Of a stretch of 14,659 nt of DNA, positions 1 through 7,565 are shown one piece after another; the stretch's first letter is position 1; each line of letters starts with the position of its first letter. Source of the stretch: Bacillota bacterium (lineage in GTDB: Bacteria; Bacillota_G; Limnochordia; DTU010); assembly GCA_012799255.1 (NCBI GenBank), contig JAAZLQ010000368.1, forward strand, positions 1 through 14,659, given 5' to 3'. The notes beneath the pieces were generated by a model. The model was given only the letters and a program-made list of their open reading frames with translations. It made no database searches and was not told the origin of the DNA. Position numbers and translations under genes: made by a program.

Positions 1-75
1 GGAACCGACCAGAAAGTTCTCCTCCAGGCGCCTTAAATAGATCAGATACTGCTCTTCAGTCTCAATTGGTTTCAT
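1..75 (-). CDS. N-terminus of a possible HigA-like antitoxin (partial)
   Basis: The first 25 codons of a minus-strand gene begin at the ATG at 75-73 and continue off the left edge. They read MKPIETEEQYLIYLRRLEEN and then FLVGS. The opening, lysine-proline-isoleucine followed by a T-E-E-x-Y stretch and a leucine/arginine-rich amphipathic helix, resembles the start of HigA-type antitoxin or XRE regulators, which commonly begin with MKPIxTExxYxxxLxRLE. The DNA-binding domain would lie outside the window, so it cannot be confirmed. No toxin gene lies upstream of it (to the right), where a higB would be expected. The neighbour there is the divergent 82-residue gene. The assignment is tentative and rests on pattern recall. 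Confidence 0.4.
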   Translation of the reverse strand, partial: MKPIETEEQYLIYLRRLEENFLVGS

Positions 76-139
76 ATTTTCAAATTTACAAAAATGAAAA
101 TACTATCTTAGTTCTTCATTTTGAAAAGATAAATGAGTC
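76..139. promoter_or_regulatory. Divergent intergenic region between the left-edge gene and the 82-aa gene
   Basis: This AT-rich 64-bp gap lies between two divergent start codons, so it must hold the promoter for at least one of them. No convincing -7/-33 pair of the Bacteroidota type (TTTG and TAnnTTTG) can be picked out. A six-codon out-of-frame ORF starts at 133 and overlaps the start of the 82-codon gene. Confidence 0.3.
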
Positions 140-388
140 ATGGAACATTATGATGATAAAATAATGGAGTATCTTCTGAACGACCCAACAGCCGGTGAAG
201 AAGCGGCAAAAAGGGATTTAGAAGCAGGATTTCCGATTGCATATTGCGATGAAGATTATCCGGAAACCATGGAAGATAACAACCTGATGATACAGGAGTT
301 TCCCAACGGTGACCGGTTCATTGTGGCCATTAACATGGACACTCGAGAGCTGACAAGAGTCCGGCAAATTCCATCAAAAGAGAAATAG
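140..388 (+). CDS. Small acidic hypothetical protein (82 aa)
   Basis: This open frame encodes 82 residues and I do not recognise the family. The protein is acidic, with runs such as DEDYPETMEDN. It has no signal peptide or membrane segment. It reads as a compact alpha/beta fold: an N-terminal helix, then an F-P-N-G-D-R-F-I-V-A-I-N beta-hairpin-like stretch, then a charged tail. The composition looks like real protein, nothing sizeable competes with it on the other strand, and it has its own upstream intergenic space. The ATG at 140 is the first usable start in frame. It diverges from the possible antitoxin gene at the left edge and is separated from the defence operon by an insertion-sequence remnant, so it probably belongs to the flanking DNA. 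Confidence 0.5.
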   Translation: MEHYDDKIMEYLLNDPTAGEEAAKRDLEAGFPIAYCDEDYPETMEDNNLMIQEFPNGDRFIVAINMDTRELTRVRQIPSKEK

Positions 389-445
389 TTCACATTAACG
401 CTTCATACCTTCCCTAAGGCGTCCATTCCAATTAGAGTTTTAACT

Positions 446-602
446 GTAAGCATTCGGCCTAGTACGTATTGTCACACAAACTAAGCCATCGTTACTTTGC
501 TGGTAAAAAATGAGGATGACACTTTGGACCTTCCAGCGGATTTATCAAGAGTATTTGCACTCACGTTTATGCGTACGCGACTTTTGCGCCAATCAAATGT
601 GA
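446..602 (+). mobile_element. Decayed left end of an IS66-family insertion sequence
   Basis: The stretch begins with GTAAGCATTCGGCC. IS66-family terminal repeats characteristically begin GTAA or GTAAGC. About 64 bp further on lies a short ORF resembling the start of IS66 TnpA. The spacing from end to tnpA start suits the family. No tnpB or tnpC and no right-hand terminal repeat are visible; the similarity stops near 602, and from 641 leftward-transcribed defence genes begin. The call rests on motif and spacing only. Confidence 0.35.
510..602 (+). pseudogene. IS66 TnpA-like N-terminal fragment
   Basis: This 30-codon ORF starts at ATG 510 (or ATG 516) and stops at TGA 602. Its middle reads FQRIYQEYLHSRLCVRDFC, followed by ANQM. 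IS66 accessory TnpA proteins in Bacteroidota typically start with a helix of the form F-x-x-(I/L)-Y-x-E-Y-x-x-S-x-L-x-V-R-x-F-C-x-N, followed by a turn and FYxWxKK. The first half of that pattern is present and the second half is missing. A stop codon and unrelated sequence follow, so this is a dead fragment rather than a gene. It marks an old insertion or deletion junction at the downstream edge of the defence operon. A chance resemblance cannot be excluded at this length. Confidence 0.42.
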
Positions 603-640
603 GGATATTAAAGAATAGGTTCTGCTTCATTCAATAGCTA

Positions 641-1297
641 TTAGTTTTTAGATAAAAGTAATTTCAGTTCATTTTCCTTTGCTTTTAGTTTCAAGTTCAG
701 ATCAACTTTATTGTTGAACTGCTTACTGCCTGCAATTCCTGATTTAAGTCTTGCTATTTCTTTCTCTAACGCATCCACATTTTTTTTGAAGAAAATTAAG
801 TCCTGCAAGGGCTTGTTGGCCATTGTAGATTTACCTGATAGCTGAATGCAGAAATCATGGTAGATAGCATCAATGCTCTTTTTGAGTTGAAGGGTGTACT
901 TATTTTGAGAAGGCTGGAACCAGTCTGTTTTGAATGTCCAGTCTATAACTGCATTGTCTTCATTTATTGGATGCGGGTGCTTGGATGAGGTAGATATGTA
1001 AATCATAGTATCATGCTCAACCACAAAAATGATATTGTACGGGATTGATTTATCAATTATATCAAGTACGGGCTGTATCTCCTGTTTGACTTTAAGCTCA
1101 ATCTTAAAAACCTGAATTTCCTTGATGTCCTTAGCTTCCAGATTTATTGTATCAGGTGAAAGCTTATGCGTCCAGGTGATACGTGCAATGAGCTCTGTAA
1201 ATAGCTTTTTCTGCTTTGCGGTAGTGTAACTATCGAAAGCATTTTTGGGGATTACCCTGTTTACTTTGGCGGTATGTGGTAAACTGAATAATTCCAT
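641..1297 (-). CDS. DUF4391 domain protein, accessory subunit of the defence operon
   Basis: This 218-residue protein is recognised as DUF4391. The features are an N-terminal P-K-x-x-F/Y segment, the region F-x-E-x-I-x-x-I-x-W-x-x-K-L-x-P-x-T-I-N-L (residues about 33-53), then E-I-Q-V-F-x-I-E-L and I-P-Y-N-I-I-F-V-V. The biochemical role of the family is unknown to me. Its members are usually found beside type III-like methylases, restriction subunits and SNF2 helicases. No catalytic motif is visible. The C-terminal 55 residues are lysine/glutamate/leucine-rich and probably form a coiled coil, which suggests a role in assembly. It is the last gene of the operon. Its ATG directly follows the TAG of the SNF2 gene with no spacer, so translation is probably coupled. 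The length is normal for the family. Confidence 0.75.
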   Translation of the reverse strand: MELFSLPHTAKVNRVIPKNAFDSYTTAKQKKLFTELIARITWTHKLSPDTINLEAKDIKEIQVFKIELKVKQEIQPVLDIIDKSIPYNIIFVVEHDTMIYISTSSKHPHPINEDNAVIDWTFKTDWFQPSQNKYTLQLKKSIDAIYHDFCIQLSGKSTMANKPLQDLIFFKKNVDALEKEIARLKSGIAGSKQFNNKVDLNLKLKAKENELKLLLSKN

Positions 1298-4200
1298 CTA
1301 TCTGACAATTAAAAAAGAGATTAGCTTGAAATCTTCAATGCCCTTGAATTTATCTTTTAATGCAGTTGTGCCGCCCGCTTTAAATAAACTGAATACTTCT
1401 TTTTCTTCTTCTGTGCGCAGGATTGTGCCAATACTTTGTTTGAGCAGCATGGAGTACGCATCCATTTTATGGTATTCGTCCGTTTCAGCACTTAATGCTT
1501 TGCATAGTTCAGTGAGTGGCTCGCTTTTCCCTTTGCAAAGCATGCGCATTGCATCCAATATCTTTTTGGACTCCACATGATTGAGCAGAAGTTCTCCGCT
1601 GTTTTTCATGTAAACGAGATAGAAAGGATGAAGCCTGTTGAGCTTATTTATATTGACACTGGAATTGACATTTTTGAGAACGAACATCACACCTGGTTGC
1701 AGCACTTCTGATGATTTGACAACTGCATGTAGCCCTTCAGGGATATGTGTTAGTTCACCATACGTTTTGATGTAATTTGAAAGGTCAACTCTAAAATCAT
1801 TCAATCCAAGGTCTGTAATACTTACACCTTCCCTGAGGTCTTCAAGATCAATAACTTCTTCCTGTAATTTTTGAAGCTGGATTTTGCGGTACTCCAAGTC
1901 TTTCTCATCTGTATTCAGAATATTGTCATCACCTGTACTGGCCATGTTGCTTATCAACATTCGACTTTCTACCCGTTGCTTCAAATTGATATAAGCATCC
2001 AAGGTAACATCAGGCCAAAAGTTTACTAACGTGATACTGGCATTCTTTGAACCGATACGGTCAATCCGACCGAAACGCTGAATGATTCTTACCGGGTTCC
2101 AATGAATATCATAATTGATGAGGTAGTCACAGTCTTGCAGGTTTTGACCTTCTGATATACAATCAGTGGCGATAAGCAAATCAATAGAATCAGAAAGGCG
2201 AGGATAAAGCTGAGCCTTGTCTTTAGACAATGGCGAAAAGCAAGTGAGCAATGGATTCAGGTCAGATGGAATCGATTTTGAATTGCTAATCTTCCTTGAA
2301 CCTGTTATCAATGCTGTATGGATGCCATACTTCTCCTTTAAATGACCTTGAATGTTTTCGTATAGGTAGTTGGCTGTATCAGCAAAAGCTGTAAAAATGA
2401 TGGCCTTCTTATTGGATGGATTAAAAGGATTGTTGATTTTGTTATCGAGTAACTGAATAAGCTGTTGCAGCTTATAGTCCTTCTTTCCACGTACATCAAC
2501 TATGCTACCCCAGATATGATTGAGAACTGCAAGGTCTTCATTTAAGTCTTCCTTCCATTTACGTGTGTCCATATCAGCGATATGAACTTTGATTTTTTTA
2601 CCAATCACATTTTCTTCATCACCCCAGTCTGCTTCCCAATCAAATTCTTCATCATTCATGCGGGCCTGAATACCTTCATATTCACGTTTTGCACCTTGCT
2701 CAATAGTTTTGATGGCTTGCTCTATTTGACTGATAATCCCTTCGAGGGTGATTCTGAAAGAATCAACCGAGCTTTCAAGGCGTTTCAATAAATTGATACG
2801 CATAAGGATTTGAAGGCTTCTTTCACGGTCTATCTGAGTAAGCCTTCCTGACTTCACCGTTTTATCATACAGATCTGCATACAATTCAATTTTGCTTGGC
2901 AAAATGTAATTGAGTGGCGTATAGACCGAAAGATTGAGCAGGGTTAATTTCTCAGCAATGTCCACATAAGTTACTTCACCACTTTCAGTTAGTGGACTTT
3001 GGATCGATACAGGTTTGTTCCTTTCAGGGAACGTGCCTATGGCCGTGGTATCGTAGTAAGTGGTAATGTGTTTTCTTGATCGGGCTATTGTCAGGGCATC
3101 CAGTATTTCAAAGAAATCGAAATCCAGCATGTCCAAAAGCTTTTCCGTAGTACGCTGTGCGGTATCATACTTACTCCAAACATTGAAAGCTTGCTGTGCT
3201 TTTCTGAAAATTTGTTCTATACCACTTTTTGTTTCGAGCTTGTTGTCTATCAATTCAGGCTCGCCTTCATAAGCAAGAGCCAATTGATTTTTCAAATCGT
3301 TGAAGCGGTTATTGACCGGTGTAGCGGAGAGCATCAGCACTTTCGTTTCAATACCTTCCTTCACTACTTTGCGCAGTAGCTTCTGGTATCTGTTTTCCCT
3401 GTCGGAGTATGGATTGTTGTTTCTGAAATTGTGTGATTCATCTATGACCACCAAACCGTAGTTGCCCCAATTCACATTCTCCAGGCTTCTGCCATTACTC
3501 ATTCCCCTGTCACGGCTCAGGTCAGTATGAAACAACACATCATAGCGAAAACGGTCTGCTGAAAGTATATTGTTCTTGTCGTTGTGGCGGTAGGTATTCC
3601 AGTTGGCTTCTAATTTCTTGGGGCAAAGCACCAACACGTCTTTATTCCGCATTTCATAGTACTTGATTATGCCCAATGCTGAGAAGGTTTTGCCCAAGCC
3701 AACACTATCCGCTAAAATGCAGCCTTTGTATTTTTCAAGTTTATTGATTGCGCCTATTACCGCATCTTTTTGAAAATTATACAGCTTGCTCCATACCACC
3801 GAGTCTTTAAACCCAATCTGGTCGTTGGGCAGATTGTCTAAAGATATGTCTTCCAGAAAGTCATTGAAGATATTGTACAGGGTAATGAAGTAGATGAACT
3901 CCGGGCTATTTTCCTTGTACGCATTTTCAAAATAATCCTGCACCTTTTGGGTTACGTCTTTCAGGTCTTCGTCATTATCCCAAATCTGATTGAACCAATC
4001 CAAATAAGCCTTGCTATCCGGAAATTCAGACTTTTGAATAAGTGTAGGGAAACCTTTTTTGTGTGTTATACCCAAATCGGAAGTAGTGAAACTACTGACG
4101 TTTGAATAGGCAAGTTCTTCCTGATTCGGATTCTTGACGTGGATTACACCGTTTAAAGGCAAGTGGTGGTGCTTGTTTGATTTAAAGACTACTTTTTGCT

Positions 4201-4525
4201 TCACCCATTTTGAGCATTCTCTTGCTATGGCTCTTTGGTTCAATTGGTTTTTTAAACGCAATTCAAATTCACCACCACATAAATCGGCTTCCTTAAAAAG
4301 ATGGGGGATAAAAAATTTAGGTACTTCCTTTTTCAGGTTTTCTTCAATGAAAGTTGGCGTACTGAAAATGAAACGTAACTCATCTATCTTTTCAAGTTCC
4401 TTCTTTAGTGCTTCGTAAGCGTAAATAGAAAAGGAAGAAGCTGCAATGCTCAGCTTGCTGCCCTTCTTTATGCTGGCCTTTAGGTCATCCCCTAAGCGAG
4501 TATTTACGTTATCAATTAGTTTCAT
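1298..4525 (-). CDS. SNF2-type helicase/translocase with degenerate PLD-like N-terminus
   Basis: This 1075-residue protein carries a full set of SF2/SNF2 motifs. They are Walker A ADSVGLGKT at about 272-280, DESH at 362-365, SATP at 400-403, motif V ATDCISEGQNLQ at about 786-797 and motif VI QRFGRIDRIGS at about 816-826. The region 590-680 is highly charged and probably helical. Residues 1-165 align in layout with the phospholipase-D-like domain that precedes the motor in related proteins (a FIFST strand, then an SSFTTSDLG stretch where GSSNxTxxGL is expected). The catalytic HxK is absent: LPLNGVIHV occupies that place. It is therefore more likely a motor with a binding domain than a nuclease. 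The start ATG overlaps the stop of the preceding helicase gene by one base (TAATG), and its own stop abuts the DUF4391 start. The motor call is firm; the role in defence is inference. Confidence 0.88.
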   Translation of the reverse strand: MKLIDNVNTRLGDDLKASIKKGSKLSIAASSFSIYAYEALKKELEKIDELRFIFSTPTFIEENLKKEVPKFFIPHLFKEADLCGGEFELRLKNQLNQRAIARECSKWVKQKVVFKSNKHHHLPLNGVIHVKNPNQEELAYSNVSSFTTSDLGITHKKGFPTLIQKSEFPDSKAYLDWFNQIWDNDEDLKDVTQKVQDYFENAYKENSPEFIYFITLYNIFNDFLEDISLDNLPNDQIGFKDSVVWSKLYNFQKDAVIGAINKLEKYKGCILADSVGLGKTFSALGIIKYYEMRNKDVLVLCPKKLEANWNTYRHNDKNNILSADRFRYDVLFHTDLSRDRGMSNGRSLENVNWGNYGLVVIDESHNFRNNNPYSDRENRYQKLLRKVVKEGIETKVLMLSATPVNNRFNDLKNQLALAYEGEPELIDNKLETKSGIEQIFRKAQQAFNVWSKYDTAQRTTEKLLDMLDFDFFEILDALTIARSRKHITTYYDTTAIGTFPERNKPVSIQSPLTESGEVTYVDIAEKLTLLNLSVYTPLNYILPSKIELYADLYDKTVKSGRLTQIDRERSLQILMRINLLKRLESSVDSFRITLEGIISQIEQAIKTIEQGAKREYEGIQARMNDEEFDWEADWGDEENVIGKKIKVHIADMDTRKWKEDLNEDLAVLNHIWGSIVDVRGKKDYKLQQLIQLLDNKINNPFNPSNKKAIIFTAFADTANYLYENIQGHLKEKYGIHTALITGSRKISNSKSIPSDLNPLLTCFSPLSKDKAQLYPRLSDSIDLLIATDCISEGQNLQDCDYLINYDIHWNPVRIIQRFGRIDRIGSKNASITLVNFWPDVTLDAYINLKQRVESRMLISNMASTGDDNILNTDEKDLEYRKIQLQKLQEEVIDLEDLREGVSITDLGLNDFRVDLSNYIKTYGELTHIPEGLHAVVKSSEVLQPGVMFVLKNVNSSVNINKLNRLHPFYLVYMKNSGELLLNHVESKKILDAMRMLCKGKSEPLTELCKALSAETDEYHKMDAYSMLLKQSIGTILRTEEEKEVFSLFKAGGTTALKDKFKGIEDFKLISFLIVR

Positions 4526-7500
4526 TATTCGCTACCGATAACTTTAAGTTGAATGACAGCACGCTCCTTTAAATATGTTTCAGTTACTCCCAATAGCGAT
4601 AACTGTGCTTCGGTTAATGTTTGTTTTGAAATTCCAGGTTGAACCACGAAAATCTCAAATTCAAGAGGCACCCGGTTGTTGACCAAATCCAAAATCTCTA
4701 TCAACTTATGTTCGTCACCTAATTGAAATCTTGTTTCCTGAGATTTTTCTATTCTCAAAGCCTCTCTGCGAAGGAAATGCTCCAGGAATTCCTTTCCTCT
4801 TTTGAATTTCCAGTTGACAGATTTTTGCGCTTGTCCACAGACCTCATAGAGGTTCTTAACCTGTCGGCTAGGTACACCTCCAAGGGCATATTTGAGATGA
4901 TATAACTGAACCTGAATTTTGTCTTCCAGGACTTTTAATGTTACAACGTCTGCAATTTCTCCTGAGCCGTCATCATCAAAAATCACATCATAGTCACCAG
5001 CTTTTAATAGCTCGATTACCCGATACTGAATAGAGTTTGTTTTTTTGGGATTGCAGTCCTGAGATTCTATATTCAGATCGATTCCTGTCCAATCGTAAAC
5101 CTCAATATTCTCTGAATTGAATGGATGAACGATACTTTTTAGCTCATAGTAATTGTTGCCTTCTAAGTAGTCACCATTGGCGAACCAAATCGAAGGGATT
5201 TCATTGTAGAAGTAAGTTTCTATGTTATACTCACGGTTTCCGATTATTACAGTGGCTGTCTGTGTCTGATTTACTTTTGAAAATTTGAATGTCGGATTGT
5301 CGTTGCTGTCCCTATAGAACACCAAATCCAATTCAACCAGGTTAATGTCGTTGTGGGTAATTGCGATTCGGATGTCCCCGGTATCGGAGGGATTGACTAT
5401 GGATAAATCAACGTTGTACAGTTCGTACGGCACACCGTCTATTTTGAAGATGTACCTTGTCTCCGATTGCTTATAAACGTCTTCATTCCAGTCGACCATA
5501 AATGGTATCTCATTTGGCCTTTCGGATAACGCTTTAGCCACTAAGGCCCCTTTCAATACTTCATCTCCATCTATGCTTTCATCTAAGACTTTATCACCAA
5601 TGTGATGGAACCATTTAATGAGTGTTGGAATATCGTTTCTTCGTCTGCTCCAGATTCTTCCTTTGTAGGAGCATCCTATCGAGACATCTGCACCATTTTC
5701 ATAGCCAGCACCAAAAATCATTGACTTTTTTGCCTTATTAATTTGAGCTTGGCTGAGTGCCGGTTCGATATCCGTTCCTACTCTCATTACAAAGCGAATG
5801 AATCGTCCTATGAGCTCAGAAAGACCTACATTTTGTAGTTTAAATCTGCTTATGCCGCTTAATACACGAAATATTTTGCCTCCGTTATCACCGGTAACAA
5901 GTTCAGCGTTTTCGCCTATGATAGCTTTTGCCAATTCCTGGTGTAAACTGGCATTATCTGAGCTATGTATAAAAAGAAGATTGGTTCTGCTATCCCAGTG
6001 AACGACATAAAAATTCCAAATCAGATCAGTTATGGTTTCGCTGTTAATCCATTCGGCAGGTAATTTCCTGACAGTGACCACTACTAAAACTCGTTCATCC
6101 TGATTATAATTATGTCTGATTAACTCATACGATTCCGGGTTTGAGAAACCTTTTAGGTAATTTGTAGGGAACCAACTGTCCGTCTGGTTTTTATATACAA
6201 CTGCGCTAAGGGCTGGCTTAATGCTTTGAATCGAGACTGGAAAATCTTCGTTATCTCTAAATCCTTCGATGAAGTTATAGAGATCAATTTCGCTTTGGGT
6301 TCTTCGTTCGCTGAGTAAAGGCAGAATTACATTCCAGTCAGGGTCTCTTGCATACAATGCGTCCAATTCATCATTTACGTCAATGTCGGCAAGGTTTGCT
6401 ATGATTGTTGCATCACCTAATTCTGCGTCATAGCTCGTTCTGGTGAATCTTCCAACAAATTGCAGTGTGATAGGAAGGCTTTGCCTTATGTCATGAAAAA
6501 CGGCAATTTTTAAGTTGGGCAGGTCAAAGCCTTCGCCAAGCATGTCTACACAAACGATTATGTCAACTTCCAGTCCGACAATTTTTCTTTGAATTTCTTT
6601 CGATTCTCTAACACCCAAACCAGAGTAGATCTTAACAACTCTAAACTCGGGGCTATACTCATTGTAAATCTCGAAAACTTCATCAGCACGTTTTTTTGTT
6701 CCTACTCTTGCCAACAGTATGTGAGCATAGTTTTGCTTGTCGAGCCGTAGTTGTTCGATGCCTTTTTCAGCTAAGGCCCTATCCTTATTTTTTGTATTGT
6801 ACTCGTAAATTTTTTCGAACTTGATGGGTTTGAAATATCCTTCTTCTTGCGCCTTTTTAAGAGGATAGGTGTAGATGATCTTCCCATCAATTTTTTTGTT
6901 GTCGTTTCTAAAAGGAGTAGCAGTAAATTGAATGATGTATTTTCCGGTGAAAAGGTTTCTTATTTTATTCCAGGAGTTTGCTTCTGTATGATGGGCCTCA
7001 TCGATGAACACATGAGTAAATTTATCCCTTAGTAAATCGGAATAACCAGAACCTATTCGTGATATAATACTCGCAGTAGCGACTACTACATTGCATTTAC
7101 CTAAAAAAGCCGATAGTTCGGCTTCCGAGGCAAACCCTTTCTTTATGGTTCCTACTACCGGATTTGCTGCTGTCTCTGACAAAAGCGTCAAGTCACGTAG
7201 AAGACCGAGGTGAATGAATTTTTTTGAGATTTGACTCCTAAGAGGGTCTGAGGGAACGATAACCAACAGTTTGCCAAGACGTTCAGAAACAAAAACAGAA
7301 AGCATCGTTTCCGTTTTTCCTGTTCCTGTTGGCAAGACAACAGTTCCAATTTGATTAGTGAAAGTCCAATGAGAGATTATGGAGTGGTAAGCTCCGACTT
7401 GCGCGTTTCTAAGTCCCTTTGTTGAACCTTCTTCCTTCTTGAGTGTAAAGTTTCCCGCCCAGGAATCCAATACTTCGGAAGGAGCGCTAAAATCTGAAAC

Positions 7501-7560
7501 AGCATCATCTACTGATTGTCTGATTTCATTGCCGGATATTTTAGCAGTTAAGGTCTTCAT
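4525..7560 (-). CDS. Large SF2 DEAH helicase with C-terminal nuclease-like motif
   Basis: This 1011-residue protein has a SF2 helicase core in its first 380 residues. The motifs are Walker A PTGTGKT at 77-83, DEAH at 187-190, TATP at 213-216, motif V DMLGEGFDLP at about 339-348 and motif VI QFVGRFTRT at about 367-375. A long region of no recognised function follows. Near the C-terminus are DDDGSGEIAD (862-871), YHLK (887-890) and YEVCGQAQKS (905-914). The spacing of acidic residues and a lysine (E868, D871, K890) resembles a PD-(D/E)xK-like nuclease core. I recall a similar GExAD...HCK...QA pattern from other prokaryotic helicases, but this is not verified. It is the fourth gene of the operon, 5 bp after res and overlapping the SNF2 gene by 1 bp. 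The correct start is the second of two close ATGs; the first (7565) is out of frame. It is not needed by a standard type III system, which makes it the least expected member. Confidence 0.87.
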   Translation of the reverse strand: MKTLTAKISGNEIRQSVDDAVSDFSAPSEVLDSWAGNFTLKKEEGSTKGLRNAQVGAYHSIISHWTFTNQIGTVVLPTGTGKTETMLSVFVSERLGKLLVIVPSDPLRSQISKKFIHLGLLRDLTLLSETAANPVVGTIKKGFASEAELSAFLGKCNVVVATASIISRIGSGYSDLLRDKFTHVFIDEAHHTEANSWNKIRNLFTGKYIIQFTATPFRNDNKKIDGKIIYTYPLKKAQEEGYFKPIKFEKIYEYNTKNKDRALAEKGIEQLRLDKQNYAHILLARVGTKKRADEVFEIYNEYSPEFRVVKIYSGLGVRESKEIQRKIVGLEVDIIVCVDMLGEGFDLPNLKIAVFHDIRQSLPITLQFVGRFTRTSYDAELGDATIIANLADIDVNDELDALYARDPDWNVILPLLSERRTQSEIDLYNFIEGFRDNEDFPVSIQSIKPALSAVVYKNQTDSWFPTNYLKGFSNPESYELIRHNYNQDERVLVVVTVRKLPAEWINSETITDLIWNFYVVHWDSRTNLLFIHSSDNASLHQELAKAIIGENAELVTGDNGGKIFRVLSGISRFKLQNVGLSELIGRFIRFVMRVGTDIEPALSQAQINKAKKSMIFGAGYENGADVSIGCSYKGRIWSRRRNDIPTLIKWFHHIGDKVLDESIDGDEVLKGALVAKALSERPNEIPFMVDWNEDVYKQSETRYIFKIDGVPYELYNVDLSIVNPSDTGDIRIAITHNDINLVELDLVFYRDSNDNPTFKFSKVNQTQTATVIIGNREYNIETYFYNEIPSIWFANGDYLEGNNYYELKSIVHPFNSENIEVYDWTGIDLNIESQDCNPKKTNSIQYRVIELLKAGDYDVIFDDDGSGEIADVVTLKVLEDKIQVQLYHLKYALGGVPSRQVKNLYEVCGQAQKSVNWKFKRGKEFLEHFLRREALRIEKSQETRFQLGDEHKLIEILDLVNNRVPLEFEIFVVQPGISKQTLTEAQLSLLGVTETYLKERAVIQLKVIGSE

Positions 7561-7565
7561 ACATT

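Noticed and set aside
603..640. A terminator after the last operon gene
   Set aside because: A 10-bp palindrome AATAGCTATT overlaps the stop region, but it is short and AT-only apart from GC at its centre, with no T-run after it. No convincing terminator for the operon is visible.
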